Translations under genes and position numbers: made by a program | Assembly: GCF_000381065.1 (NCBI RefSeq) | Contig: NZ_KB905862.1 | Span: 1 to 64,000, forward strand | Source: Propionispira raffinosivorans DSM 20765 | Lineage (GTDB): Bacteria; Bacillota; Negativicutes; Selenomonadales; Selenomonadaceae | Length of the DNA stretch: 64,000 bases | Direction of reading: 5' to 3' | The notes under the pieces: model-generated | The model's input: the letters and a program-made list of their open reading frames with translations, nothing else | Told to the model about the DNA's origin: nothing | Database searches by the model: none | Shown: positions 35,169 to 46,481 of the stretch, piece after piece | Position numbering within the stretch: the stretch's first letter is position 1 | Layout: each line of letters starts with the position of its first letter

Positions 35169-36824
35169 TTGGATATTAAAAGTTTATTGATGCAGTCAAT
35201 TGCAAATGCAGCACAGAAAGCAATGACAGAGGGTGTTTTTCAGATAGAAACATTGCCTGACATCATTTTAGAAGTACCACCCAAAAAAGAATTTGGTGAT
35301 TTTGCGACGAATTTTGCCATGCAGTCAGCAAAAACTGCAAAAATGAATCCAAGAAAAATTGCCGAAGCAATTATAGAAAGAATGAGCGAACCTTGGCTGG
35401 AAAAAACAGAAATTGCGGGTCCAGGGTTTATTAATTTTTATTTGAAAGCCAATATTATTTATGATCAATTGGCTGGAATAATTGCCGCGGGCCGAAATTA
35501 TGGAAATTTACCGAAAAAGGATGCAGCCAAAATACAGGTTGAATATGTGAGTGCTAACCCGACAGGACCGTTACATGTCGGTCATGGACGTGGCGCTGCT
35601 GCTGGCAGTGCACTGGTCAATCTGCTGCGGGCAGCGGGATATGAAGTTTCCAGCGAATATTATATCAATGATGCGGGAAATCAAATTGACAATTTAGCGG
35701 CTTCAGTGAATGCTCGTTATTTAGAATTATTTGATCAAACGGTAGAATTTCCTGAAAATGGATATCATGGACAGGATATTATTGATACGGCAAAACGCAT
35801 TATCAAAAAAGATGGCGATTTATATTTAAAAATGCCGGAACAAGAACGTCTGACAATTTTTAAAGAACTTGCTTTAAAAGAAAAACTTGCAGCCCTTAAA
35901 GAGGATTTAGCAGCATTTAATGTAAATTTTGATGTGTGGTTTAGCGAACGTTCGCTTCATCCGGACGATGTGAAAACAGCTTGTCAGGTTTTGCAGGAAA
36001 ATGGAAATATCTATGAAAAAGATGGAGCGTTATGGCTCAAATCTACCGCGTACGGTGATGATAAAGATCGTGTTGTAATTCGTGATAATGGCATTCCAAC
36101 CTATTTGGCAGCTGATATTGCTTATCATCGCAATAAATTTGAACGCGGTTTTGATACTTTGATCAATATTTGGGGTGCGGATCATCATGGTTATATTTGT
36201 CGGGTGAAAGCCGCTATTGAAGCTATGGGCTATAAGCCTGACCATTTGGAAGTACTGCTTTTGCAAATGGTTAGTCTGTACCGCGATGGCGAACTTGTCA
36301 AGATGTCTAAACGTACTGGGCAGAGCGTAACACTTGCCGAACTCATTGAAGAAGTCGGCACGGATGCAGCACGGTTCTTTTTTATTATGCGTTCCTTAGA
36401 CAGCCAGCTTGATTTTGATCTCGATTTGGCAAAATCAAAATCAAGCGAAAATCCGGTTTATTATATTCAGTATGCACATGCACGTATCCGCAGTATCTTC
36501 CGTCAAGCGCAAGAAGCTGGAATTGCCAAGGCCAATCAGCCTAAACTTTCACTGCTTACCGATGAATCGGAATTAGCTCTCATAAAAAAAATGGCAGCTT
36601 ATGGAGAAGAAATTGAATACGCTGCCCAAGAAAGAGCACCACATCGTATTGCTCGTTATGTGCATGAACTCGCAAGCGAGTTTCACAGCTTTTATAATAG
36701 ATGTCGAATCATGGGTGTGGATCAGGATCTGGCGCAGGCCAGACTAGCTCTTGTGGGTGCAGTAGCAAATGTTATTTGTCATGCGCTGGCAATGCTGGGT
36801 GTAAGTGCACCAGAAAAAATGTAA
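35169..36824 (+). CDS. argS: Arginine--tRNA ligase
   Basis: 551-residue class I ArgRS. The N-terminal additional domain (residues 1-115) precedes NPTGPLHVGHGRGAA (HIGH equivalent at about 135). KMSKRTGQSVTL is at about 378-389, and the DALR anticodon-binding domain ends the chain. TTG start with GGGGAGG 8 bases upstream. Second gene after ywiB. Confidence 0.96.
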   Translation: MDIKSLLMQSIANAAQKAMTEGVFQIETLPDIILEVPPKKEFGDFATNFAMQSAKTAKMNPRKIAEAIIERMSEPWLEKTEIAGPGFINFYLKANIIYDQLAGIIAAGRNYGNLPKKDAAKIQVEYVSANPTGPLHVGHGRGAAAGSALVNLLRAAGYEVSSEYYINDAGNQIDNLAASVNARYLELFDQTVEFPENGYHGQDIIDTAKRIIKKDGDLYLKMPEQERLTIFKELALKEKLAALKEDLAAFNVNFDVWFSERSLHPDDVKTACQVLQENGNIYEKDGALWLKSTAYGDDKDRVVIRDNGIPTYLAADIAYHRNKFERGFDTLINIWGADHHGYICRVKAAIEAMGYKPDHLEVLLLQMVSLYRDGELVKMSKRTGQSVTLAELIEEVGTDAARFFFIMRSLDSQLDFDLDLAKSKSSENPVYYIQYAHARIRSIFRQAQEAGIAKANQPKLSLLTDESELALIKKMAAYGEEIEYAAQERAPHRIARYVHELASEFHSFYNRCRIMGVDQDLAQARLALVGAVANVICHALAMLGVSAPEKM

Positions 36825-36883
36825 GTTATAGAGAAAGTCTTTGCAGCTTTAGTTTGTTTTTAATTTGAGAGGGGTTATTAGTT

Positions 36884-37216
36884 TTGGATTTTTTAACTAG
36901 TTCAGAAGTTGATGTAGCATATTTTACATTAACACAAGCCGGGGAACCTATGTACTATAAAGATTTAGTGATGGATGTAATCGAAAAAAAACATAAGCCA
37001 ATTCAGTCCTTATCCGGTGCTATCTCAGAAGTTTATACACTGATTAATATGGATAGTCGTTTCCATTATGCGGGTAAAAGCATGTGGGGCCTTACCGAAT
37101 GGAATCCTCCAGAAGTGAAGCGTACTCATTCGACTACCTCAGCTGGGACAAAACCAAAACCACCAAGTAAACGTCGCGAAAAATTGCTTGAAGGTATTCA
37201 GGCAGATAATGAATAA
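36884..37216 (+). CDS. rpoE: RNA polymerase delta subunit, form without acidic tail
   Basis: 110 residues. Residues 1-75 form a HARE-HTH domain (VDVAYFTLTQAGEPMYYKDLV ... MDSRFHYAGKSMWGLTEW), as in the delta subunit of RNA polymerase. Bacillus delta continues with a long Asp/Glu-rich disordered tail that displaces nucleic acid; here the tail is about 35 residues and basic (KPKPPSKRREKL). pyrG lies immediately downstream, as in B. subtilis, which supports the call. TTG start after GAGAGGGG. Confidence 0.85.
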   Translation: MDFLTSSEVDVAYFTLTQAGEPMYYKDLVMDVIEKKHKPIQSLSGAISEVYTLINMDSRFHYAGKSMWGLTEWNPPEVKRTHSTTSAGTKPKPPSKRREKLLEGIQADNE

Positions 37217-37238
37217 ACAAAATTGATCTGAATCATGC

Positions 37239-37267
37239 TTGACTATAAATGGTAAAGAGGATACAAT
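37239..37267 (+). promoter_or_regulatory. pyrG promoter
   Basis: TTGACT (37239-37244), 17-base spacer, TACAAT (37262-37267). Confidence 0.7.
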
Positions 37268-37345
37268 AGTGGACATGTGTTTTCAAGAAACGTAAGCAAA
37301 TTTTGCAGATATTTTCGAGAGAAATAACGCAGGGACAGTTAATAG

Positions 37346-38971
<1,626 letters not shown>

Positions 38972-38975
38972 AAAT

Positions 38976-39009
38976 AAAAAAACTGTTGGCTTTGTCCAAC
39001 AGTTTTTTT
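38976..39009 (+). terminator. Terminator of pyrG
   Basis: AAAAAACTGTTGG (38976-38988), short loop, CCAACAGTTTTTTT (38996-39009). Confidence 0.92.
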
Positions 39010-39036
39010 ATAAAATTAATTTTAGGTGGTGTTTTT

Positions 39037-39981
39037 ATGAGCAAGAAAAAAATTATGATCATTTTTATCGGGATTGTATGTGTGTCATTTTTGGCGTTGA
39101 TTTTTATATCAACCCATAAAAAATCAACCCAGAACAATTTTTCGAGTGCTGATAAAATTGCTGTCATTCATGTCGATGGCGTTATCACGAGCAGTCATAC
39201 GACGAGTTCTATTTTGTCTGAAGGAAACGGAGGTACCGATCAGCTGATTAAAGATTTGCATGCAGCAGCAGATGATACAAGTGTCAAAGCTATCGTAATG
39301 CGCATTAATAGTCCAGGAGGTGCCGTTACAGCGACAGAAGAAGTCGGCGAAGAAATGAATAAGATTCGAGACAATGGCAAACCGATTGTTGTTTCAATGG
39401 GGGATACAGCAGCATCCGGTGCTTACTGGTTGTCAGCTTGTGCTGATAAAGTGTATGCAAATCCGACAACGGTAACGGGTAGTATAGGTGTATATATGCC
39501 ATATTCAAATTGGGAAGAATTGTACCAAAAAATTGGTATTCGTCAGGATAAAATAAAAAGTGGCATTCACAAAGATATTTTGTCGAGTGATCGTCCCATG
39601 ACGCCCGAGGAACATCAAATGCTGCAGGCAATTGTCGATGAACTTTATAATGGGTTTGTTGATGTTGTGGCAAAGGGCCGGCATATGGATCGTGAGCGCG
39701 TAAAACAATTGGCTGATGGTCGTATCTATACTGGTAAACAGGCCAAAGAATTGGGACTCGTTGATGAACTGGGTAATTATTATGACGCCTTAGATGGTAC
39801 AGCAGCAATGGTTGGTATTTCTGGCAAACCACAAATTAAGGAATTTGGTAAAGATAATCCACTTTCATTATTATTTTCGGCCAATAGTAAGGAAAGTTTA
39901 TTAAAAGAGCTATTTTCAGGCTTAACAGCTGATACAGCTTTGAAATCTATCGCACCGCAAGCAATGCCGGAGAAATGGTAG
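39037..39981 (+). CDS. sppA: Signal peptide peptidase SppA
   Basis: Membrane-anchored serine protease that degrades signal peptide remnants. 314 residues from the ATG at 39037 (TAGGTGG upstream); a longer reading from 38986 would run through the pyrG terminator. One membrane helix at residues 4-24, then the peptidase domain with catalytic Ser at about 127 in TAASGAYW and catalytic Lys near 234 in GRIYTGKQA. The single-domain length matches the Bacillus enzyme. Confidence 0.93.
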   Translation: MSKKKIMIIFIGIVCVSFLALIFISTHKKSTQNNFSSADKIAVIHVDGVITSSHTTSSILSEGNGGTDQLIKDLHAAADDTSVKAIVMRINSPGGAVTATEEVGEEMNKIRDNGKPIVVSMGDTAASGAYWLSACADKVYANPTTVTGSIGVYMPYSNWEELYQKIGIRQDKIKSGIHKDILSSDRPMTPEEHQMLQAIVDELYNGFVDVVAKGRHMDRERVKQLADGRIYTGKQAKELGLVDELGNYYDALDGTAAMVGISGKPQIKEFGKDNPLSLLFSANSKESLLKELFSGLTADTALKSIAPQAMPEKW

Positions 39982-39989
39982 GTAATAAT

Positions 39990-40577
39990 ATGGGATCTTT
40001 ATTAGAAACAATGTATGATTTGCTTTTAAAACCTCAAAAAGCCATGCCTGAGATTATGCAGACGAAATCTTTGAAACAGAGTTTGCTGGTAGTTTTGTTT
40101 TGCACAATGTTAACGACTTGGGGAGGACTTACTACAGGTCTTTTTAGTGGAACTTCACAAATAATAATTGTCTTTTTTGATATGATTGGCAGTCTGTTTA
40201 TTTGGGGCGCAGCAGCTGCAATTTGGCACTTGTTTGCTGAACTTACGGGTGGATGTGGTCAAATTAAACAGTTGCTCAAGCTTTTAGGCTTTATTTATTT
40301 TATTGATGTTTTACTGATGCCGATTTATTTAGTGGCAGCGGTAACTTCATCAGCAGGAATTGTTGTTGTTGCAACGATATTGGTATGGATTTGGAAAGGG
40401 GTTCTTTCTATTTTTGTCCTTAAAGCAGTCTATGGTATGTCTAGTGCAAAAGCAGTATTGGTATTTTTCTTACCGTTTCTGATATTTGTAGGAGTTTTTT
40501 TGTGCTCGATGCTTTTAGCTGGATCATTAATGATGACAATGTTTAATGAACTCATGGTGAATCCACCGCAAATTTAA
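39990..40577 (+). CDS. Yip1-like membrane protein
   Basis: 195-residue membrane protein with about five hydrophobic segments, resembling bacterial Yip1-domain proteins (opening LLLKPQKAMPEIMQTKSLKQSLL, then a GGCGQIKQLLKLLGFIYF segment). Function unknown in bacteria. I use the ATG at 39990 (AGG upstream); the ATG at 39975 overlaps sppA. Probably co-transcribed with sppA. Confidence 0.75.
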   Translation: MGSLLETMYDLLLKPQKAMPEIMQTKSLKQSLLVVLFCTMLTTWGGLTTGLFSGTSQIIIVFFDMIGSLFIWGAAAAIWHLFAELTGGCGQIKQLLKLLGFIYFIDVLLMPIYLVAAVTSSAGIVVVATILVWIWKGVLSIFVLKAVYGMSSAKAVLVFFLPFLIFVGVFLCSMLLAGSLMMTMFNELMVNPPQI

Positions 40578-40591
40578 TATTGTGAAAAACC

Positions 40592-40637
40592 GGGACATAT
40601 TTTAGGTGTAAGGCTTAAAGTATGTCCTCTTATGTTT
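40592..40637 (+). terminator. Probable terminator after the Yip1-like gene
   Basis: GGGACATATTTTAG... pairs, with several wobbles, with ...CTTAAAGTATGTCC, followed by TCTTATGTTTTT. The stem is imperfect. Confidence 0.5.
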
Positions 40638-40764
40638 TTAGGATCAGCAGTCCTTTTCTATTTATACTTCATTCGGCAAGGGGTATTTTATGTAGGCAGG
40701 ATTTTGCCTTGGTTTGGCGAAATATGACATAAGAACCTATACCTGAGGAATGAGGTGATTCTCA

Positions 40765-41400
40765 GTGATCGTGCAGACTGGTTTTTCAGTAGCTCTATAT
40801 TGTCAGCGCTGTGGAAAAATTCATGTACATGATGTGCCTTATTTTATCGGCAGTGCTGATAAAATAATTTTTTATTGTAAATTCAAACATGAACAGGCGA
40901 CTCTGATCCGGACAAAATCTCATTTTTTTCGATTGCGGATTCCTTGTGTAGTTTGTAATTCAGTTCATGAAGCCGTATTTTCATTGCATCAGCTTATGCG
41001 AATGAAAGTTGAAAAAATCTATTGTGCAAAAGATTTTTTTGAACTTGGATATATAGGTAAACGCCAGGAAATAAAAGAAATTTTAATGTTTAATCGTCAA
41101 GGATTTGAGATTTTAGAACATGAGAATCATGGCGAAAAGATTGAAAAACAGCAAATATTATTGGAGGCAATTAATCGAATTCATGATATTGCTGAAGCGG
41201 GTGGTATTATCTGTCCTTGTGGCAGTAAAGCAATTGAGGCGGATGTTTTAGGCAGTGCAGTCAGGCTGACATGTTGTCATTGTGGTAATTATGAATTGTT
41301 GGCTGCCGGACGTGAACGGGATTTAGATGAACTTGATAAACTTGTGGTTATAGACTTGTTACAGCGAAGCCTGCAAGTTAAAAATATTGATTTAGATTAA
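40765..41400 (+). CDS. Unknown cysteine-rich zinc-ribbon protein
   Basis: 211 residues, GTG start after GAGGTGATT. Cysteines occur as likely metal-binding groups: C13/C16 with C38; C61/C64 with C87; and C150/C152 with C170/C171/C173. A charged helix (about 115-145) joins the second and third groups. No membrane segment. I do not recognise the family; the arrangement suggests two or three zinc ribbons and perhaps a nucleic-acid or protein-binding role. It precedes mfd but is separated from it by a terminator and a promoter. Confidence 0.65.
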   Translation: MIVQTGFSVALYCQRCGKIHVHDVPYFIGSADKIIFYCKFKHEQATLIRTKSHFFRLRIPCVVCNSVHEAVFSLHQLMRMKVEKIYCAKDFFELGYIGKRQEIKEILMFNRQGFEILEHENHGEKIEKQQILLEAINRIHDIAEAGGIICPCGSKAIEADVLGSAVRLTCCHCGNYELLAAGRERDLDELDKLVVIDLLQRSLQVKNIDLD

Positions 41401-41425
41401 TTTTACGTATTAAATTGAAGGGGGA

Positions 41426-41461
41426 AAAACAGGAGCTGGTTAAAGCTGGCTTCTGTTTTTT
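41426..41461 (+). terminator. Terminator upstream of mfd
   Basis: AAACAGGAGC and GCTTCTGTTT pair (one G-T) around a 12-base loop, followed by TTTG. Confidence 0.75.
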
Positions 41462-41472
41462 GATTTTGTTTC

Positions 41473-41502
41473 TTGACGAATCTTGCACTGAAAGACTATA
41501 AT
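41473..41502 (+). promoter_or_regulatory. mfd promoter
   Basis: TTGACG (41473-41478), 18-base spacer, TATAAT (41497-41502). Confidence 0.75.
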
Positions 41503-41540
41503 AATTTATGTATATGTTTTAGATATGAATAGAATAATCA

Positions 41541-41568
41541 GGGCTTTGGCGATGGCTAAAGCCCCTTT
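41541..41568 (+). terminator. Hairpin in the mfd leader
   Basis: GGGCTTTGGC (41541-41550), loop GATG, GCTAAAGCCC (41555-41564), then CTTTTGG. A 10-bp stem with only a short T-run between promoter and start codon: a weak attenuator or an mRNA-stabilising structure. Confidence 0.5.
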
Positions 41569-41593
41569 TGGCATGAAGTAGGTAGGTGGAATA

Positions 41594-44500
41594 ATGAAAC
41601 AGCTTTTTAAAGCAATGATGCAGGACAAAGCAATCGAAAAAATCGGTGTGTGTTTTGCCAAAGAATATGGGCAGAATTTAGTATATGGTTTAGCGGGATC
41701 ACAAAAACATGCAATTATGGCGGCTAGTTATGATCGGTATCCCCGAACAACAATTATTATTACAAGTAATCAGGATGCGATTGGAAAATGGCAGGCTGAT
41801 TTGGCAATGCTGTTGCCAAACGTTCCAACTTTAGAACTTCCAGCGGTCGACGTAGTAACTTTTTCCGTCGCGGCAAAAAGTATTGCTTTGGCGGCAAAAC
41901 GTATGGAGGTTCTGGGTCGACTAATGAGGAAGGAACCTGTTATTGTTTTAGCCAGTACAGCAGCCGCTGTGCAAAAAGGATTGTCCAGACAAGATTTTGA
42001 ACGTTCCAGTGTGCATTTGACGATTGGAGAGTCCATCGGACGCGACGAATTGCTCTTAAAATTGATCCAGTTAGGGTATGAACGTGTACAACAGGTGGAA
42101 AGCCTTGGCCAGTTTAGTGCGCGTGGTGGAATTGTTGATATATTTCCTATTAATTTACTGCATCCGATTCGCATGGAGTTTTTTGATGAAACGATCGATT
42201 CACTGCGTGAGTTTGCAATAGAGACACAACGTTCGCTGCAAAATATTAGCTCTGTTGCTATTTTGCCGTTAGAACAGCTCGATAATAACGGCAATCCGGC
42301 GATTTTTCTTTCTTATCTTGAAAAACAGGCAACGGTGATTTTTGATGAGCCAACAAGGATTCGTGAAGAAATTTCAATGCTTATTAAAGAAAGGCCAGAG
42401 TTAAAAAAGCAATTATTTAGTTGGAATGATATTACAACAGTTGCTAAGCAGCATAACGTGCTTTACATGGCTCTCATGCTGCAAAAAATCCATAATGCAG
42501 AGCTAGAGGAAATGGTTAGCGTCACGGTTAAAGCCATTGCACCATTTCATAAACACCTGGATTTTTTTGCCAGTGAAATCAATGGCTGGCTTTCTCATAA
42601 AGAGCAGGTTTTGGTTTTTGTAAGTGATGCTCAAAAAGGAGCATCACTTAAGGAGATGCTGGCCGAGTATAAAATAGGGACTGCTTATGAACCTAAACTG
42701 CAGCAGATTGTTGATGGTTTTGTTACAATTGCCAATGGAACGCTGGCCAATGGTTTCGAATTACCGCAGGCACGGCTTATTGTTGTGGCTGAAAAAGATA
42801 TTTTTGGGCGACAAAAAAAGAAAACAGTGCCGAGAGCAGGTAAAGGTGAAAAAATAACGTATTTTCGTGATATTAATGTAGGGGATTATGTTGTTCATGT
42901 AAATCATGGGATTGGTAAATATTTAGGTGTTGAAACGTTAGACGTGGCTGGTATACATCGGGATTATTTGCATATTAAATATGGCGGCGATGACAAACTT
43001 TTTGTTCCAACAGATCAAGTTAATTTATTACAAAAATATATAGGCTCTGAAGGCGATGTGCCAAGACTTCATCGTATGGGGGGGAATGAATGGAACAAAG
43101 CCAAGGCTAAAGCCAGAGCTTCCGTAGAAGATATTGCGAAAGAACTCATCCAGATTTATGCTGTACGGCAGGTGGACAATGGGTATCCATTTTCGGTTGA
43201 TACGACATGGCAGCAAGCGTTTGAAGAGGCATTTCCTTATGAGGAAACGCCAGATCAGCTTACGGCTGTTGAAGAGATTAAAAAAGATATGGAGAAGCCA
43301 CGTCCGATGGATCGATTGCTCTGCGGTGATGTTGGCTTTGGTAAGACCGAAGTGGCAATTCGGGCTGCCTTTAAAGCAGTTATGGATGGAAAACAGGTAG
43401 CGGTGCTGGTGCCAACCACTGTATTAGCACAGCAGCATTATCAAACATTTAGTACACGGTTTGAAGGTTTTGGACCAGTGGTAGACGTGGTTTGCCGTTT
43501 TCGCAGCCAAAAAGAACAGAAAAGCACCTGTAACAGGGTGGCAACAGGACAAGTCGACATTTTGATTGGTACACATAGTATATTGAATGATAAACATGTT
43601 AAATTTAAAAATTTAGGGCTGCTGATTGTTGACGAAGAGCAACGGTTTGGTGTAACCCAAAAAGAAAAAATTAAAAAAATAAGTAAGAACATCGATGTCC
43701 TTACACTGAGTGCAACCCCTATTCCGCGTACGCTGCATATGTCACTGGTTGGGGCTCGAGATATGAGTATTATCGAAACACCGCCAGAAGAGCGTTTCCC
43801 GGTGCAGACTTATGTGGTGGAAAATAACGATGCCATCATTCGTGATGCCATCAAACGTGAAGTAAAACGTGGCGGTCAAGTGTATTTTGTTTATAATCGT
43901 GTTGAAACCATTGATAAAATGAGGGCTCATTTAGCGGATATGCTGCCGGATATCAAAATTCAAACTGCCCATGGGCAAATGCCGGAAGAAATATTGGAGC
44001 AAGTGATGCTTGATTTTTATGAAGGCGAATATGATATGCTGGTGGCGACGAGCATTATTGAAAATGGTCTGGATGTAGCCAATGCTAATACAATCATAAT
44101 TTATGATGCCGATCGCTTTGGTTTATCACAGCTCTATCAGATGCGTGGACGTGTTGGCCGGTCCAATCAGCTAGCTTTTGCTTATTTTATTTATCAGGCC
44201 GATAAAGTTTTGACGGAAGTGGCCGAAAAAAGATTGCAGGCGATTAAGGAGTTTGCGGAACTGGGGGCGGGTTTTAAAATTGCGATGCGTGATTTGGAGA
44301 TTCGTGGTGCCGGTAATCTTTTAGGCTCACAGCAGCATGGGCATATTGCGAGTGTTGGTTTTGAAATGTATTGCCGTCTACTAGAAGAGGCTGTTGAAGC
44401 ATTAAAAACTGGTAAAACACCCGTAGAAAAAGTCGATCCGGTTCTTGAAATTAAAGTAGAAGCTTATATTGATGGTGATTATATTACGGATGCAATGCAC

Positions 44501-44905
44501 AAAATTGAAATTTATCAGCGTATTGCTGCAATTCGTACGAATGAAGATATCAGGGCCTTGCTCGATGAATTAATTGACCGCTTTGGTGATCCGTTACCAT
44601 CTGTTTTGAATTTGTTGTCGGTAGCACGTATCAAAAACTATGCGAGAAATTTAGGAGTCAAGTCGATTGTCGAAAAACCAATGTTTTTGGAAATCCTATT
44701 TAGTGAGCAGCCAAATTTGGAAATTGAAAATGTACTCCAGCTTAAAACGCTGCTGGGCGGACAAATTAAGTTTATTCCAGGACCGCCGGGAATCATTCGA
44801 TTTCAGTTGACGCCGTTGAATCGGAAAAAAATACTGAATTACAGTACGCGTATTCTAATGACATTAGCTGGTGAGAAAATAAAAAATCAGACCAATTCAT
44901 TTTAG
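41594..44905 (+). CDS. mfd: Transcription-repair coupling factor Mfd
   Basis: Removes RNA polymerase stalled at DNA lesions and recruits UvrA. 1103 residues, slightly shorter than Bacillus Mfd. N-terminal UvrB-like region (LGQFSARGGIVDIFP near residue 175), RNA polymerase-interacting domain (GDYVVHVNHGIGKY near 435), then a RecG-like helicase: Walker A LLCGDVGFGKTEVA (about 575-588), DEEQRFGVTQKEK (about 680), and QMRGRVGRS motif VI. The C-terminal TRCF domain follows. First gene of the mfd-to-ftsH cluster. Confidence 0.97.
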   Translation: MKQLFKAMMQDKAIEKIGVCFAKEYGQNLVYGLAGSQKHAIMAASYDRYPRTTIIITSNQDAIGKWQADLAMLLPNVPTLELPAVDVVTFSVAAKSIALAAKRMEVLGRLMRKEPVIVLASTAAAVQKGLSRQDFERSSVHLTIGESIGRDELLLKLIQLGYERVQQVESLGQFSARGGIVDIFPINLLHPIRMEFFDETIDSLREFAIETQRSLQNISSVAILPLEQLDNNGNPAIFLSYLEKQATVIFDEPTRIREEISMLIKERPELKKQLFSWNDITTVAKQHNVLYMALMLQKIHNAELEEMVSVTVKAIAPFHKHLDFFASEINGWLSHKEQVLVFVSDAQKGASLKEMLAEYKIGTAYEPKLQQIVDGFVTIANGTLANGFELPQARLIVVAEKDIFGRQKKKTVPRAGKGEKITYFRDINVGDYVVHVNHGIGKYLGVETLDVAGIHRDYLHIKYGGDDKLFVPTDQVNLLQKYIGSEGDVPRLHRMGGNEWNKAKAKARASVEDIAKELIQIYAVRQVDNGYPFSVDTTWQQAFEEAFPYEETPDQLTAVEEIKKDMEKPRPMDRLLCGDVGFGKTEVAIRAAFKAVMDGKQVAVLVPTTVLAQQHYQTFSTRFEGFGPVVDVVCRFRSQKEQKSTCNRVATGQVDILIGTHSILNDKHVKFKNLGLLIVDEEQRFGVTQKEKIKKISKNIDVLTLSATPIPRTLHMSLVGARDMSIIETPPEERFPVQTYVVENNDAIIRDAIKREVKRGGQVYFVYNRVETIDKMRAHLADMLPDIKIQTAHGQMPEEILEQVMLDFYEGEYDMLVATSIIENGLDVANANTIIIYDADRFGLSQLYQMRGRVGRSNQLAFAYFIYQADKVLTEVAEKRLQAIKEFAELGAGFKIAMRDLEIRGAGNLLGSQQHGHIASVGFEMYCRLLEEAVEALKTGKTPVEKVDPVLEIKVEAYIDGDYITDAMHKIEIYQRIAAIRTNEDIRALLDELIDRFGDPLPSVLNLLSVARIKNYARNLGVKSIVEKPMFLEILFSEQPNLEIENVLQLKTLLGGQIKFIPGPPGIIRFQLTPLNRKKILNYSTRILMTLAGEKIKNQTNSF

Positions 44906-44923
44906 CTAAAAGGGGGATTTTTT

Positions 44924-46381
44924 TTGGGGGAAATAACAATTGTCGGGTTAGGACCGGGTGAGTTTGGTTTTATAACCTTGGATACATGGGATAAAATAAA
45001 GCAGGCAGCGACGCTGCTTTTGCGAACGGCGAAACATCCAACGGTTGCTGAGATAAAAAAACGGGAGATTGTATTTGAGTCGTATGATACTGTTTATACT
45101 GAAAAGGAGACGTTTGAGGAAGTTTATCAATCAATTGCCGCGAATGTTGTTGAACGGGCGCAGAAGGGTGAGGATATCGTTTATGCCGTTCCTGGCAGCC
45201 CACTGGTGGCTGAAAGAACGGTGGTGCTCATTCGAGACTTAGCGGTTGAACGGCAGGTGAAGCTTACTATTTTACCTGGTATGAGCTTTGTTGAGGTGCT
45301 TTATGTAAAGCTTGGAGTTGATCCGATTGATGGTTTGACAATTATTGATAGTGTTGATTTAGAAACATTGCCACCGGATTTGGCGACAGCACTTGTTATA
45401 ACACAAGTATACAATCAACAAGTTGCATCCGATACGAAACTGAGCTTAATGGAAACATATCCGGATGATTATGAAATCACTTTAGTGCGTAATTTGGGTT
45501 TGCCGGATGAAGTAATATATACACTGCCGCTTTATGAACTGGATCGTCAAGCTGGAATTGATCATTTGACGAGTGTGTATATTCCAGCGTGTGAAGCGAA
45601 ACAAAAACGCTTTGAAATGAAGCCGCTTACAGATATCATGAAAATTTTACGCTCACCGGGTGGCTGTCCGTGGGATATCGAACAAAACCATCAATCTTTA
45701 CGGCGTAATATTATTGAAGAAGTTTATGAAGTGATTGAAGCCATTGACTTGGAAAATCCAAAACTGCTTTGTGAAGAACTTGGTGATCTACTCTTGCAAA
45801 TTGTGTTTCATGCCCGGATGGCTGAAGAGGCGGGGTCTTTTTCAATGCAGGACGTTATCGATGGTATAACGGAAAAACTAATTCGACGCCATCCGCATGT
45901 TTTTGGTGATATTACGGTCAAGGATGCGGGAGAAGTCGTTTTAAATTGGGATGCGATCAAAAAGATAGAAAAAGCAGCGGAAAGAAAATCAGTACTTGAT
46001 GGCGTGCCGAAAGATTTACCGTCACTCATGCGAGCCTACAAACTTCAACATAAAGCCGCGAAAGTTGGTTTTGACTGGGCCGATATCGGACCAGTTTGGG
46101 ATAAGGTGACGGAAGAGCTTGCTGAATTAAAAGAAGCTGTTTCAGAGAAAAATAAAAAACATATAGAAGAGGAATTGGGTGATCTTTTATTTTCAATCGT
46201 CAATGTATCCCGTTTTCTCAAGGTAGATGCAGAAGTTGCATTAACAGGAGCCAATTATAAGTTTTTAACCCGTTTTTTATATATTGAAGAGCAAGTAAAG
46301 GCAAAAAGCCTGAAATGGGAAAATGTAGACATAAATCGCTTAAATGTCCTCTGGAACGAGGCAAAAGCACTAAATTCATAA
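44924..46381 (+). CDS. mazG: YabN-type fusion: tetrapyrrole-methylase-like domain plus MazG
   Basis: 485 residues. Residues 1-225 resemble the SAM-dependent tetrapyrrole methylase fold (GLGPGEFGFITLDTWDKI; PGSPLVAERTV); residues 230-485 are a MazG nucleoside triphosphate pyrophosphohydrolase with the tandem EExxE-type helices (IIEEVYEVIEAID...ELGDLLLQIVFHARMA; EELGDLLFSIVNVSRFL). The fusion is the Bacillus YabN architecture. TTG start with AAAGGGGG upstream; lies 18 bases after mfd. Confidence 0.94.
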   Translation: MGEITIVGLGPGEFGFITLDTWDKIKQAATLLLRTAKHPTVAEIKKREIVFESYDTVYTEKETFEEVYQSIAANVVERAQKGEDIVYAVPGSPLVAERTVVLIRDLAVERQVKLTILPGMSFVEVLYVKLGVDPIDGLTIIDSVDLETLPPDLATALVITQVYNQQVASDTKLSLMETYPDDYEITLVRNLGLPDEVIYTLPLYELDRQAGIDHLTSVYIPACEAKQKRFEMKPLTDIMKILRSPGGCPWDIEQNHQSLRRNIIEEVYEVIEAIDLENPKLLCEELGDLLLQIVFHARMAEEAGSFSMQDVIDGITEKLIRRHPHVFGDITVKDAGEVVLNWDAIKKIEKAAERKSVLDGVPKDLPSLMRAYKLQHKAAKVGFDWADIGPVWDKVTEELAELKEAVSEKNKKHIEEELGDLLFSIVNVSRFLKVDAEVALTGANYKFLTRFLYIEEQVKAKSLKWENVDINRLNVLWNEAKALNS

Positions 46382-46481
46382 AATTTAACATTTTTTTTAA
46401 GAAAGTTATTGAAATAAAAAGGAATCACAGGATTTATCGCGAATTAAGCTAAACGTAATCATTTCAAAGGGGGCTATATTC

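Noticed and set aside
39326-39832. 168-codon minus-strand frame within sppA
   Set aside because: His/Tyr/Gln-rich shadow frame of the peptidase gene; no ribosome site.
41770-42294. 174-codon minus-strand frame within mfd
   Set aside because: Ser-rich shadow of the Mfd coding strand with no start signals.
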